Positions 42,332 to 53,641 of a stretch of 64,000 nt of DNA are shown piece by piece. The notes below the pieces were generated by a model. That model was given only the letters and a program-made list of their open reading frames with translations. It was not told the DNA's origin and made no database searches. How positions within the stretch are numbered: the stretch's first letter is position 1; every line of letters begins with the position of its first letter. Origin of the DNA: Stenotrophomonas sp. 57 (GTDB lineage: Bacteria > Pseudomonadota > Gammaproteobacteria > Xanthomonadales > Xanthomonadaceae); NCBI RefSeq assembly GCF_030291075.1, contig NZ_CP127407.1, forward strand, positions 3,470,001-3,534,000. Direction: 5' to 3'. Made by a program: the position numbers and the translations under genes.

Positions 42332-45012
42332 TGCTTTTCCTCCACGGTCGGCGCCGCGCTGGGCGGTGCCGGTGCCAGATAACCCACGACCGTGCACAGC
42401 AGGCCGTAGGCGATGAACGATGCGATACCCAGCAGGTTGCCCAGGTGCTGGCGATCGACAATGACCAGCTTGGCCAGCACCACGCCCATCAGCACGGCGC
42501 CGACCATCCACAACACGCGCTGGCCGCGGCGCGAGCCCCAAACCCAGGCGATCACGCCGAGCACGCTCCACAGCACGGTCAGGCTGGTCTGCGCCAGGCT
42601 GAAGCGCATCATCGACGCGTTCCACGACAGGCCGCCCCACTGGTGCACGCCATGCAGCACCACGCTGGTCAGCGCAACGAACGTTGCCAGTGACAGCAGC
42701 GGCATGCGGATACCCAGCAGTGCCTTCGGCGCCTGATCGCTGTACAGCCAGCGCGCGAGCAGCAACAGGCTCAGCCACTGTCCAAGCTCGGCCGGGTTCA
42801 GCACCGGCAGCCACAGCAACGGGGAAGCATCGCCCGGCAACAGCTGGCCCAGCAGCCAGCCGATCGACAGCAGGCCGAACAGCACGCACTGCAGCGGCGT
42901 GCGCATGGGATCGAACGCTTCACCCAATGGCCAGCGCAGCGTATTCCAGCGCCACAGCGACAGCGACGCCATCAGCAGCCACGGCAGCGTCACCAGCAGC
43001 GTCGTCCAGCCCTGTGCCAGACCGGCCTCGCCGCCGCCCCACAGGGCCAGCAACGAAAGCAGCGAGGGCCACAGCAGCCACCACAGGAACTGCGCGATGC
43101 GCGCCACGCTGTCACCGCCCTGGCGCAGGCACAGCAGCGTGCGCACACCGAGCACGGCGAATACCGCCCAGGCCAACGCACCGTAGCCGGCGAACGGCTG
43201 CTGGTGCGCGTCGCTCTGCATCAGCGCCAGCGGGAAGCCCAGCGCCAGCATCGCCAGCGCAGTCACGCCCAGCGCACGGGCCGGCTGGCGGCGCTGCACT
43301 TCGGCGGCCAGCCAGGCCGTGACCGCAGCCAGCACCAGCAGCGCATCCACTTCGATGCGGTACGGGAAGAAACGGGTGATCTCGTGTACCAGGCCGCCCA
43401 GCCACCACAGCAGGCCCCACAGGTAGTAGACCAGTGCGATCTCATGGCGCGGCCGGCGCTGGTAGCTCCATGCCGAGGCGAAACCTGCCAGCGCCAGCAG
43501 CAGCGCGCCGATGGCGGTCGGATTGATCAGGAAGCGCAGGTCCTCGTGCCAGTGGTCGCCGCCGGCCACGAAGGCGAACGCGGCGCCGATCTGCAACAGT
43601 GCACCGGACACCTGCGGCAACCAGCGCTTCTGGCGCAGGCCCAACCAGGCCAGGCCGGCACCTTCCAGCGCGAACACCGCACCGGTGGCGCGTGCCGACA
43701 GCGCCAGCGGCACCGCCAGCGTGGCAAAGCCCACCGCCAGCACGGCATGCGACTGCGCCAGCACGGTGTACGACGCGCGCCGGATCAACGCCCACGCCAG
43801 CACCGCGTAGACCGCGGCCAGGCCGAGCGCGCACAGTGCCAGCGTCATCGGCGCCTCATGCAGCATGCCCGCCTGCAGCGAGAACGCGACCAGCGGCGTG
43901 CCGAACACCAGGCTGCCATCGACCAGGTCGCGCCGGCCGGCCGGTTGCCGGCGTGCGTAAAGCAGCGGGATCAGCAGGTAGAAGGCGAAGAACAGCAGCA
44001 GGAACGGCTCGGTGCTGCTGAACTTGTCCGGCGCGTACTGCAGCACGCCCCAGAACGTGCCGATGCCGAAGGTGAAGGCAAAGCCCAGCAGGTTCAGCGC
44101 GCGCCACGGACGGAACCAGGCGATGGCGAAGACGCCGGCATTGAGGACCGCGTAGTAGCTGAACAACCCCACGTGATTGCCGCGGCCGGTGGACAGCCAC
44201 AACGGCGCCATGAAGCCGGCCAGGATGCCCAGCACCGCCAGCGTTCGCGAGTTCTGCACCACCGCAAGCACGCACAGGCCTGCCACCAGCGCGATCGAAC
44301 TGGCGAAGGCAAACCCGGGGTTGAGCAACTCGAACCGTTTGAACGCGGCGAAGATGGTCAGCAGCAGCACGCCAATGGCACCGCCCTGCAGTGCCAGTGC
44401 AAACAGGCGCCGGCGCTCGCGCTGGTGCCAGCCGAACGCCAACAGTGCCAGTGCACCCACGGTGACACCGGCCAGGCGCAGTTCGATCGGCAGCACCAGC
44501 CAGCCCTGGTCACTGACGTACTTGAGCAGCGCGGCGACACCGGCCAGCAGCACCAGCATGCCGATCTTCACCGGCACGTTGCCTTCGGTGAACCAGCGCT
44601 TGACCGCGCCGATGCCGCGTTCGATGAAATTCGGCAATGCCGGTTCGGCCGGCAGCGGTGGCGCCACCGGTACCGGCGGCGGCGTGACGGCACGGGGCGC
44701 AGGCGTGTCGGCAGGCGGGGCTTCCGGCGCCGGCGGCTGCGGCGCCGGCGGCGCCGGCGGCGGTTGTGGTGTCGCCGCCACCGGCCGCAGGAACGGCGGA
44801 TCGGCGCTGGCCGAAGGCGTCGCCACCGGCCGAGCAGGCGCCGCTTCGGTGGCGGTGGCCGCAGCGGGAGGCCGGGCGGCCGGCATGGTGGCCAGGGCAC
44901 CTTCCAGCGCGGCCACACGGCGGCGCAGGCCAGCAATCATCACCAGCGCCACCACCAGCAGCAGCGGGATGGCCAGCAGAACCAGTACCACCAGGGCTAT
45001 CAATGCTTCCAT
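42328..45012 (-). CDS. DUF2339 polytopic membrane protein
   Basis: The protein has 894 residues from the ATG at 45012 (MEALIALVVLVLLAIPLLLV); an earlier in-frame ATG arises from a small direct repeat GCAATGGAAGCAT. A Pro/Ala-rich cytosolic or periplasmic linker (about 45-130) is followed by more than twenty hydrophobic helices. DUF2339 proteins are large membrane proteins without known activity. It lies 125 bases downstream of gap and is coupled to DUF3999; both are inserted between gap and pgk. Confidence 0.87.
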   Translation of the reverse strand: MEALIALVVLVLLAIPLLLVVALVMIAGLRRRVAALEGALATMPAARPPAAATATEAAPARPVATPSASADPPFLRPVAATPQPPPAPPAPQPPAPEAPPADTPAPRAVTPPPVPVAPPLPAEPALPNFIERGIGAVKRWFTEGNVPVKIGMLVLLAGVAALLKYVSDQGWLVLPIELRLAGVTVGALALLAFGWHQRERRRLFALALQGGAIGVLLLTIFAAFKRFELLNPGFAFASSIALVAGLCVLAVVQNSRTLAVLGILAGFMAPLWLSTGRGNHVGLFSYYAVLNAGVFAIAWFRPWRALNLLGFAFTFGIGTFWGVLQYAPDKFSSTEPFLLLFFAFYLLIPLLYARRQPAGRRDLVDGSLVFGTPLVAFSLQAGMLHEAPMTLALCALGLAAVYAVLAWALIRRASYTVLAQSHAVLAVGFATLAVPLALSARATGAVFALEGAGLAWLGLRQKRWLPQVSGALLQIGAAFAFVAGGDHWHEDLRFLINPTAIGALLLALAGFASAWSYQRRPRHEIALVYYLWGLLWWLGGLVHEITRFFPYRIEVDALLVLAAVTAWLAAEVQRRQPARALGVTALAMLALGFPLALMQSDAHQQPFAGYGALAWAVFAVLGVRTLLCLRQGGDSVARIAQFLWWLLWPSLLSLLALWGGGEAGLAQGWTTLLVTLPWLLMASLSLWRWNTLRWPLGEAFDPMRTPLQCVLFGLLSIGWLLGQLLPGDASPLLWLPVLNPAELGQWLSLLLLARWLYSDQAPKALLGIRMPLLSLATFVALTSVVLHGVHQWGGLSWNASMMRFSLAQTSLTVLWSVLGVIAWVWGSRRGQRVLWMVGAVLMGVVLAKLVIVDRQHLGNLLGIASFIAYGLLCTVVGYLAPAPPSAAPTVEEKQ

Positions 45013-45096
45013 TGCATGCTTCCATTGCAATCCCGCGCCCCAGCGGCAGCGGTCGACCGGGCCATGCTACGACAGGGCCGGCCCCATAAACGACGA

Positions 45097-45115
45097 ACCC
45101 CGGCCAGGCCGGGGT
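45097..45115 (-). terminator. Possible terminator downstream of gap
   Basis: ACCCCGGCC and GGCCGGGGT form a 9-bp stem around one base, 22 bases after the gap stop. On the minus strand TCGTCGTTTAT follows, only modestly T-rich, so it may be a partial terminator. Confidence 0.5.
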
Positions 45116-45137
45116 CCGCGTGCGATCTTCGCCGGCC

Positions 45138-47078
<1,941 letters not shown>

Positions 47079-47083
47079 TCATC

Positions 47084-47160
47084 TGCAGAGCCGAGCCATG
47101 CTCGGCTATCGCGCGGAGCGCGCAGGTACCCGAAGAAGAGCAGCCGAGCACGGCTCGCTT
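47084..47160. repeat. Degenerate SMAG inverted dimer
   Basis: TGCAGAGCCGAGCCATGCTCGGCTA and the mirrored AGCCGAGCACGGCTCGC recall the SMAG dimer, but the GTAG head is GCAG and the far end is eroded. Confidence 0.7.
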
Positions 47161-47168
47161 TCAGTCGA

Positions 47169-48296
47169 TTATTGATCCGGCGCCACTTCCACCCGGTTGC
47201 GGCCGCCTTCCTTGGCGCGGTACAGCGCTGCATCGGCCCGCGCCAATGCCTGTTCCAGCGTATCGCCACCATCGTCATGCCAGCGTGCCACACCGATGCT
47301 CACGCTCACCACCGGGGCCGCATCCGAATCGGCATGTGCGATCGCCAGCGCCTGCACCTGTTGCCGAAGCTGCTCGAACGGCGCTGATTCCGGTTGTCCC
47401 GGCGCCCAGTGCCCCAGCGCCACGAACTCTTCGCCGCCGTAGCGCGCCACCACCGAGTCGCTACCACGCAGCTGAGCAGCCAGGGTCGTCGCCACCGCAT
47501 GCAGCACGGTGTCACCGGCGGGATGGCCGTGGTGGTCGTTGTAGCGCTTGAAGTAGTCGATATCGATCATGGCGATGCGCAGTGCGCCATGCGCATGCGG
47601 TGTACGCAGATAGCGCTGGAAGATCTGGTTGGCCTGGCGATCGAAGGCGCGCCGGTTCAGCAGTCCGGTCAGCCCATCGTGGTTGGCCAATGCATCCAGG
47701 CGTTGCTCGGCCCGCCACGTTGCACGCGCCTGCCGTTCGGAAATGTAGCTGCCGACAATGCCGGCCAGGTTGCTGGCCAGCACGAACATCACGCTCTGCA
47801 GCATCTGCGCCCAGTGCCGGCCCACCTGCAGCTCGGCCAGCACGAAGGCCAGCGCGATCAGGGTTCCGGTCAGCGTCGCTACCCCGAAGCGCAGCCCGCA
47901 CAGAAAGTAGTTCAACAACAGGAACAGGCTGATGCCTTCGTAGGGGTAGTCCACGCCGGCACGGTGCGCGGTCCAGATCATGGTCACCAGCGCCAGCCCG
48001 CTGACCAGCACGACGCTGCCGCCCAGCCACTGCAGGTGGCGCCGCAGCACCGGCACGAAGGTCAGCGCGACGCCGAGCAGCAGTGCCGGCAGCAGAACGC
48101 CCAGCCGCCAGCGCAGCACCGGCGCGTGCACGTCCGGCGGCAACCAGTAGGTATCGAGCACGGCAAAGCCCAGCGAGAACGCCCCGGCCACGGCGCAGGC
48201 CCAGCGCATGCGCCAGACCACCTGGGCATCGAACGCGGCAGCGAACCCGTCGTCATCGGGATGCCCGGCCATGATGCGCCTGTCCGTGATCGCCAT
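47169..48296 (-). CDS. Membrane-bound diguanylate cyclase (GGDEF)
   Basis: The protein has 375 residues: six hydrophobic helices (about 30-190), then a GGDEF domain. The active motif is GGEEF (RYGGEEFVALG), and LANHDGLTGLLNRRAF and IDIDYFKRYNDHHGHPAGD are present, so it should make cyclic di-GMP. An RxxD lies just before the motif (RGSDSVVARYGGEEF) but with one residue more than the usual inhibitory-site spacing. The sensor part has no known ligand domain. Confidence 0.92.
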   Translation of the reverse strand: MAITDRRIMAGHPDDDGFAAAFDAQVVWRMRWACAVAGAFSLGFAVLDTYWLPPDVHAPVLRWRLGVLLPALLLGVALTFVPVLRRHLQWLGGSVVLVSGLALVTMIWTAHRAGVDYPYEGISLFLLLNYFLCGLRFGVATLTGTLIALAFVLAELQVGRHWAQMLQSVMFVLASNLAGIVGSYISERQARATWRAEQRLDALANHDGLTGLLNRRAFDRQANQIFQRYLRTPHAHGALRIAMIDIDYFKRYNDHHGHPAGDTVLHAVATTLAAQLRGSDSVVARYGGEEFVALGHWAPGQPESAPFEQLRQQVQALAIAHADSDAAPVVSVSIGVARWHDDGGDTLEQALARADAALYRAKEGGRNRVEVAPDQ

Positions 48297-48409
48297 CGGC
48301 CCCTCCCCGCATGTGCACGGGCCACCCTAGCGCCCGCCGCATCAAGGCCGCGTGGCGAACACCAGGCGTGATCAAGCCCGGGCCTGCCGAGGCCCGCTAG
48401 AATGTGCGC

Positions 48410-49228
48410 ATGAAAGCCCTGCACTCCCTGTTCCTCGCCGCCGCCCTGGCGCCGGCCCTGCTGTCCGCTTCCGCCCCGGCCCATGCCTGGGGCGCACAAG
48501 GCCACCGCCTGGTTGCCGAAGTCGCCGACGCCCGCCTCAACCCCGCCGCCCGCGCCGAAGTGGACCGTCTGCTGGCCACCGAGCCAGACGCCACCCTGGC
48601 CAGCATCGCGCCCTGGGCCGATCAGCTGCGCGCCAAGGACCCCGGCCTGGGCCGTCGCTCGGCCGGTTGGCACTACGTCAACATCGCCGAAGACAGCTGC
48701 CACTACGAAGCACCGAAGCACTGCAAGAGCGGCAACTGCATTGTCGAGGCACTGAAAGCACAGAGTGCCATCCTCGGCGAGCGCAGCCTGACCGACGGCG
48801 AGCGCCTGCAGGCGCTGAAGTTCGTCGTGCACCTGGTGGGTGACATCCACCAGCCGATGCACGCCGGCTACGCCCATGACAAGGGCGGCAACGATTTCCA
48901 GCTGCAGTTCGGCAACCGCGGTACGAACCTGCACTCGCTGTGGGACAGCGGCATGCTCAACACCCGCAAGCTGGACGATGCCGGCTACCTGCCGCTGCTG
49001 CAGAGCCAGCGCGCGCCGAAGCTGGCACGCCAGTCCAACCCGCAGCGCGACCCGCAGGCCTGGGCCGAGGCCAGCTGCCGCATTTCCATGCAAGCTGGCG
49101 TTTATCCGGCCACGCGTAAGATCGGTGATGAATACACCGAGCGCTACCGGCCGCTGGCCGAAGCGCAGCTGCGACTGGCCGGCGAGAACCTGGCGCAGTT
49201 GCTGAACCGCGTGCTCGGCACGCGCTGA
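48410..49228 (+). CDS. Exported S1/P1-type nuclease
   Basis: The protein has 272 residues: signal peptide cut after HA, leaving Trp as the first mature residue (AWGAQGHR), as needed for a zinc-site Trp. Further zinc ligands appear in HYVNIAEDSCHYE, FVVHLVGDIHQPMHAGYAHD, KGGNDFQ and LHSLWDSGML. The family cleaves single-stranded DNA and RNA and has phosphatase activity. The ATG at 48410 was preferred over a GTG 6 bases earlier. The metallo-beta-lactamase gene starts 11 bases after its stop. Confidence 0.92.
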   Translation: MKALHSLFLAAALAPALLSASAPAHAWGAQGHRLVAEVADARLNPAARAEVDRLLATEPDATLASIAPWADQLRAKDPGLGRRSAGWHYVNIAEDSCHYEAPKHCKSGNCIVEALKAQSAILGERSLTDGERLQALKFVVHLVGDIHQPMHAGYAHDKGGNDFQLQFGNRGTNLHSLWDSGMLNTRKLDDAGYLPLLQSQRAPKLARQSNPQRDPQAWAEASCRISMQAGVYPATRKIGDEYTERYRPLAEAQLRLAGENLAQLLNRVLGTR

Positions 49229-49239
49229 GGAGCGTTCCA

Positions 49240-50040
49240 ATGTCAGTCCAGGTGCAGTCGTTCTTCCACCGTGACAGCAATACCTTCAGCTACCTGGCCA
49301 GCGATCCGGCCAGCGGCGAGGCAGCGCTGATCGACCCGGTCCTGGACTACGACCCGGACACCGACGCCAGCAGCGAGTCACCGCTGCGCGACGTGCTGCA
49401 GGCCATCGAACAGCAGGGCCTGCAGCTGCGCTGGCTGCTGGAAACCCACGCCCACGCCGACCATGTGTCGGCGGGGCGTCGGCTCAAGCAGCGCTTCCCG
49501 CAGGCCACGCTCGCCATCGGCGAAGGCATCCGTGCGGTGCAGGCGACGTTTGCACCGCGCTATGGCCTGCGGCTTCCTGCTGCGGATGACATCTTCGACC
49601 ACCTGTTCAGCGATGGCGAAACCTTCGCCCTTGGCGGACTGGATGGACGCGTGATCGCCGTGCCCGGGCATACCAGCGACAGCGTCGCCTACCTGATCGG
49701 CGATGCACTGTTCACCGGCGACTCGCTGTTCATGCCAGACGGCGGCACCGCCCGCTGCGACTTCCCGGGCGGCGATGCCGCGCAGCTGTACCGTTCGATC
49801 CAGCGTCTGCTGGCCCTGCCCGATGCGACCCGCGTATTCGTCTGCCACGACTACGGTCCGGGCGGTCGTGATTTCGCCAACGAAACCACCATCGGCGAAC
49901 AGCGCGCGCACAACATCCACGTGCATGACGGCGTGGCCGAAGCGGAGTTCGTCAGCGTGCGCCAGGCCCGCGATGCCACGCTGGCCGAGCCGGCGCTGAT
50001 GCAGCCGGCGGTGAAGGCCAACATCCAGGGCGGGGCGTAA
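49240..50040 (+). CDS. Metallo-beta-lactamase fold hydrolase (ETHE1/Blh-like)
   Basis: The 266-residue protein has the zinc motif [14 protein letters not shown], then [12 protein letters not shown], the bridging Asp in [13 protein letters not shown], and His in [12 protein letters not shown]. The block [18 protein letters not shown] resembles the GTxRxDFxxG of ETHE1 persulfide dioxygenases and Blh proteins. The likely role is oxidation of glutathione persulfide; there is no fused rhodanese. It follows the nuclease gene by 11 bases. Confidence 0.88.
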   Translation: MSVQVQSFFHRDSNTFSYLASDPASGEAALIDPVLDYDPDTDASSESPLRDVLQAIEQQGLQLRWLLETHAHADHVSAGRRLKQRFPQATLAIGEGIRAVQATFAPRYGLRLPAADDIFDHLFSDGETFALGGLDGRVIAVPGHTSDSVAYLIGDALFTGDSLFMPDGGTARCDFPGGDAAQLYRSIQRLLALPDATRVFVCHDYGPGGRDFANETTIGEQRAHNIHVHDGVAEAEFVSVRQARDATLAEPALMQPAVKANIQGGA

Positions 50041-50062
50041 GCCTTCGCCCCGGAGCCGGACA

Positions 50063-50515
50063 TCACCCGCACACTGCAGGGCTGTTCCGTGCTGCAGTGG
50101 GCGCAATGCCACTGCGAATGCGCGCAATGACGACGCTGCGGCGGGTTGCAGGCGTGTTCTTCAGCAAGGTGCACACTGCAGGCCCCTGCCTGCGGTAGAG
50201 CGTCGCAGCCATCTCGCTGATTTCTTCACTGGCCATGCCATCGGCCACGATCATGAAATCGATCAGTGCCTGCAGCTGCGCCCGCGTCAGTCGACCACCA
50301 TCGCGTTCCACCATCGCGTGTACAGCAGGGATCACACGGTCTTCGATGAAGGGTTCGTCTGCATTGCGCGCTGTGTCGGCACGCGCGTCGAGGACGGCGA
50401 TGAACCGGGTTGCGATGACCACCATATCGGCGCCCTGGTCCCGCTCCATGGCCAGGCAAGGCGTCATATGCAGCCCCAGGTACACCAGGACGATGGTACC
50501 GAGCGCTCTGATCAT
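50063..50515 (-). CDS. Small exported protein, last gene of the bla-type operon
   Basis: The protein has 150 residues with a signal peptide (MIRALGTIVLVYLGLHMTPC, cut near CLA) and a mostly helical mature part (RLTRAQLQALIDFMIVADGM). The C-terminus contains two cysteines. Its ATG overlaps the stop of the upstream lipoprotein gene (ATGA). No family is recognised. Confidence 0.72.
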   Translation of the reverse strand: MIRALGTIVLVYLGLHMTPCLAMERDQGADMVVIATRFIAVLDARADTARNADEPFIEDRVIPAVHAMVERDGGRLTRAQLQALIDFMIVADGMASEEISEMAATLYRRQGPAVCTLLKNTPATRRSVVIARIRSGIAPTAARNSPAVCG

Positions 50516-51390
50516 TCGTAGATCACCTCGTGATAGACGGTTTCCTGCAGCAGGTCATCCTGCGTCGTGCCCACATACATCTGCCGTGACAGCACGCGCT
50601 GCGCAGCGAAGCGGATGCGCACGTTGTAACTCTCCGATGCGTCGCCGCCCTGCAGGTCCAGCACACCGCCGCCAGCATCTGCCTTCAGGGTTCCGCGATG
50701 CAGATCGAAGAGATCGCGGTACACCGAGTACGCCACGGGAACCGGCTGGCCGTCCACGCGCAGTTCCAGATGCGTGACCTCACGGCATGGCGCGGTGGTC
50801 CCGCCGCACGCAACGCCGCTTGCGGCCGGTGCATCGGCCGTGCGCATGGCAAGCGTGGCTTCCACCCGCCTGGTGGCAGACGCATCTGACAGGCGTACCT
50901 TCGACTTCTGCGTCAATACACGCGAGGAGGGGTCCTTCAGTTCCTGCAAGGCCTGCCGCAGGCGCTGCAGCTGTTCCACGCATTTCGCCGGTGCCCCTGG
51001 GGAATCGGTACAGACCGCCTGCAGCTGCAGCGCCTCCACCTGTGCAGCGGTGATTTCGCCGCGATCGACCTTCATTGCCACCGCGCCGGCCAGAAGCGAA
51101 AGATCACTGCGCTCTCCCCCATCGAGGATCGCCTGCCGTGCAACCGGCAGGAAGGCCGGCGGCTGGGCGGCGAGCAGTTCGGCGATGCAGGGCGGTCGCG
51201 GGCGGACCTGCAGCGCTCCCCGCAGATACGCCACGCGTGCGGGCTCGCCCAGCGCTGCCAGGTAGCTGCCGGCCGAGCAGGCCGGTGGACCATTTCGATA
51301 TGCGTCCAGGTCGTGGTTGTCCTGCCCATGCGGCGTGCAACCGGCCAGTACACAGGAAAGCCCGGCCAGCATGACTGTCCAGATCTTCAT
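50512..51390 (-). CDS. Lipoprotein of unknown function in the bla-type operon
   Basis: The protein has 292 residues from the ATG at 51390, with lipobox LAGC at Cys18. The first half is helical (VEQLQRLRQALQELKDPSSR); the second half is beta-rich with VTHLELRVDGQPVPVAYSVY. Pairs of cysteines at ACSAG/PPCIAE and VCTDS/KCVEQ suggest disulfides. It follows the TonB-C-like lipoprotein by 80 bases and overlaps the next gene. No family is recognised. Confidence 0.75.
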   Translation of the reverse strand: MKIWTVMLAGLSCVLAGCTPHGQDNHDLDAYRNGPPACSAGSYLAALGEPARVAYLRGALQVRPRPPCIAELLAAQPPAFLPVARQAILDGGERSDLSLLAGAVAMKVDRGEITAAQVEALQLQAVCTDSPGAPAKCVEQLQRLRQALQELKDPSSRVLTQKSKVRLSDASATRRVEATLAMRTADAPAASGVACGGTTAPCREVTHLELRVDGQPVPVAYSVYRDLFDLHRGTLKADAGGGVLDLQGGDASESYNVRIRFAAQRVLSRQMYVGTTQDDLLQETVYHEVIYE

Positions 51391-51470
51391 CCCCAGCTTC
51401 CGTTGCCGTGACGCCCGCACTGTACGCCTGTGCGGGCGACGGCGCCTGCCTGGTCGCGCATGGCCCGGCA

Positions 51471-52034
51471 CTACCGGCCCTGTGCACGCACCACATGCTG
51501 GCCCTTCACGACCTCGAAGGTGAAGGCGTACTGCAGGGTAACGGCCACCGGCTCGACCCGCTCGGCGCCGCGGCAGTCACCGCGATCGGCAGGTACCTTG
51601 CCCGCTGCGAAGTGGCAGACCGCGGCGGACGAGTACTTCCACATCGCAACCGCCTCCTGCGCGGCCTGCAGCAGGGGCGCGTTCTCCGGCGCCCGACCCG
51701 CACTGCATTCGCTGCGGTCGGTCAGCGGCATGCTGCGCTCAACGCTGCCCTGCGCATCCACCACCACCTGCAGGCAGACCGTGGTCGGCGGCAACGACGT
51801 ACGTGGATCGCGCTCGCCCACCACCGGGTCAGGTGCCGTATGCAGCTGCGGCATGCGGTAGCCTTCGCTGGCGGCCAGCGTGTAGGGCTGGATCTGGCCG
51901 CCCCCTCCCCCCGCATCGGGCCGCAGGCGCTGGTGACCGACATTCTCGCTGCGGGTATCGACGGTGGTCAGGCGATCCTGGGTTGCACACCCCATCAGCA
52001 GCGCCGCCATCATCAACAGCGGCGCGGACCTCAC
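51471..52034 (-). CDS. Lipoprotein with TonB C-terminal-like fold
   Basis: The protein has 187 residues with lipobox LMGC (Cys16). The mature part includes TVCLQVVVDAQGSV, a helix LLQAAQEAVAMWKYS and a final strand VAVTLQYAFTFEV, the beta-alpha-beta order of a TonB C-terminal domain, like the end of the neighbouring M56 protein. A four-cysteine set (VCLQ, ECSAG, VCHF, DCRG) stands out. Its start overlaps the M56 gene stop by 4 bases. Confidence 0.72.
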   Translation of the reverse strand: MRSAPLLMMAALLMGCATQDRLTTVDTRSENVGHQRLRPDAGGGGGQIQPYTLAASEGYRMPQLHTAPDPVVGERDPRTSLPPTTVCLQVVVDAQGSVERSMPLTDRSECSAGRAPENAPLLQAAQEAVAMWKYSSAAVCHFAAGKVPADRGDCRGAERVEPVAVTLQYAFTFEVVKGQHVVRAQGR

Positions 52035-53272
52035 TTCGCGTCCTCGGTGTCATCCATGGCGTAGGTGATCGGAATGCGTACGGCACCCGCCACCGCCTTG
52101 CCGTTCTTCACCGCGGGGCGATAGGTCCAGCTGCGCGCGGCGGCGATGGAGACGGCGTCGAACACCCCCGGATTGGTCGCACTGAGCACCTGCACATCGG
52201 TCGGCTGGCCCTGTGCATCCACTTCGATGCGCAGATTGACCACGCCTACCTGGCGTTGCTCGAAGGCGGACTTCGGGTAGGACGGTGGCGGCATCTTGTC
52301 CACCTGGATGGGACGGTCCAGCCCCGCCTTTGCCGCATCCTCTTGCGCATGTTCGAACGGCTCGACACCGATCCGGGTGCCACCGGCCGCACCGCCCTGG
52401 CTGGCCCACGCCACCGCGCCCATTCCCACGCACAACCCGACCACCAGCACCTGCCCCGACACCCACGGCAATGCCTTCCGCTTGGACTGCTTCAACATGG
52501 CGATACGCTCCTTCAACACGGGTTGGCTGCGCCAATGGCAGACCGCTGGCGCAACCGGGTGGACCAGCTGCGCCTTCAGCAGCGTGCTGGCATAGAGGCC
52601 CCGCAGCGCAGGCTGCGGGCCGATGGTGCGGGCATCGCAGGCCAGTTCCTGGTCGCGCAGGAAGCGGCGTGCGGCCCACGGCAGCAGCGGGTGGAACCAG
52701 AACACCGCGCGGACCAGCAGCAGCGCGCCGTTGGCCCAGTGGTCGCCATGGCGGCGATGGCTGCGCTCGTGCTGCAGGATCAGGTTCTGCTCCTGTGCGG
52801 TGAACCGCTGGTCGAATGCCGGGCCGACCACGATGCGCGGTCGCCACAGGCCGACCAGTGCCGGCAACCCGGGATCGCCGCTGGCCTGCCAGCTGCCATC
52901 GGCACGCGCACGCAGTGGGCCCATGCTGCGTTCGAAACGGCGCTGCGCACGCAGGTCGCGCAGCAGGCAGATGCCTGTCCCCAGCACCCATGCCAGCAGC
53001 AACAGCAGGGTCCACGGCAGTGATTGCCCGGTCAGTCCATCCACGGCCCCAGGCACCACTTTCAGCGGCACTGTCGGCACGTGCTGCAACACTGCAGCCT
53101 GTGGCAATGGCAGCAGCAAGGTCACCAGCAGCAACGGCAGCAGCCACCAGCTGCGATAGGCCAGCCCGGCGCCACCCAGGCTCACCAGCACCGGTCGCAG
53201 CGCCGCCAGCAGCAGCACGCCCACCGCCAGCCACAGGCTGGCCCGCCACAGTCCGTCGAGCAGCTCAGTCAT
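52031..53272 (-). CDS. BlaR1-like M56 metallopeptidase with C-terminal TonB domain
   Basis: The protein has 413 residues. Three helices at 10-30, 42-62 and 84-104 lead to the M56 zinc site HERSH (168-172) and QELACD (208-213), then a fourth helix (271-290). In BlaR1/MecR1 a penicillin-binding sensor would follow; here residues 326-405 are a TonB C-terminal domain (SYPKSAFEQRQVGVVNLRIE, then VSIAAARSWTYRPAVKNG). It should sense something in the periplasm and cleave or release the BlaI-like repressor. It overlaps both neighbours (8 and 4 bases). Confidence 0.88.
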   Translation of the reverse strand: MTELLDGLWRASLWLAVGVLLLAALRPVLVSLGGAGLAYRSWWLLPLLLVTLLLPLPQAAVLQHVPTVPLKVVPGAVDGLTGQSLPWTLLLLLAWVLGTGICLLRDLRAQRRFERSMGPLRARADGSWQASGDPGLPALVGLWRPRIVVGPAFDQRFTAQEQNLILQHERSHRRHGDHWANGALLLVRAVFWFHPLLPWAARRFLRDQELACDARTIGPQPALRGLYASTLLKAQLVHPVAPAVCHWRSQPVLKERIAMLKQSKRKALPWVSGQVLVVGLCVGMGAVAWASQGGAAGGTRIGVEPFEHAQEDAAKAGLDRPIQVDKMPPPSYPKSAFEQRQVGVVNLRIEVDAQGQPTDVQVLSATNPGVFDAVSIAAARSWTYRPAVKNGKAVAGAVRIPITYAMDDTEDAK

Positions 53273-53630
53273 GGTCCAGCTCCTGGATCAGCTTCTTCAG
53301 TTCGGCAATGTCCTGCGCGCTCAGCTGCCCACGTTCGCTGAAGTGCGCCACCAGTGGCGCCACGCGGCCCTCGAAGACGCGCCCGATGAAGTCCTGGCTC
53401 TGCGCCTCCACCCAGGCCTGGCGCTGCAGCAGCGGCCGGTACAGATAGCGTCGTCCATCGCGCTCGGCGGCAATCGCGCCCTTGGTCAGCAGGCGGTTGA
53501 GCAGGGTCTTGATGGTCGGCTCGGCCCAGTCGCGATGGGCCAGCGCGGCCACCACGTCGTCGGCACTGCGCGGTGCCTGCTGCCACAGCACCTCCATCAC
53601 AACGGCTTCGGCTTCGCTGATCGGGGTCAT
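53265..53630 (-). CDS. BlaI/MecI-family repressor
   Basis: The protein has 121 residues with a winged helix (AEAVVMEVLWQQAPRSADDV, EPTIKTLLNRLLTKGAI, RDGRRYLYRPLL) and a C-terminal dimerisation helix (LSAQDIAELKKLIQELDHD), the standard BlaI form. It should bind the dyads just upstream (53642-53671) and block its own operon until the M56 partner acts. It overlaps that gene by 8 bases. No beta-lactamase gene is linked. Confidence 0.92.
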   Translation of the reverse strand: MTPISEAEAVVMEVLWQQAPRSADDVVAALAHRDWAEPTIKTLLNRLLTKGAIAAERDGRRYLYRPLLQRQAWVEAQSQDFIGRVFEGRVAPLVAHFSERGQLSAQDIAELKKLIQELDHD

Positions 53631-53641
53631 GGTTTACATCC

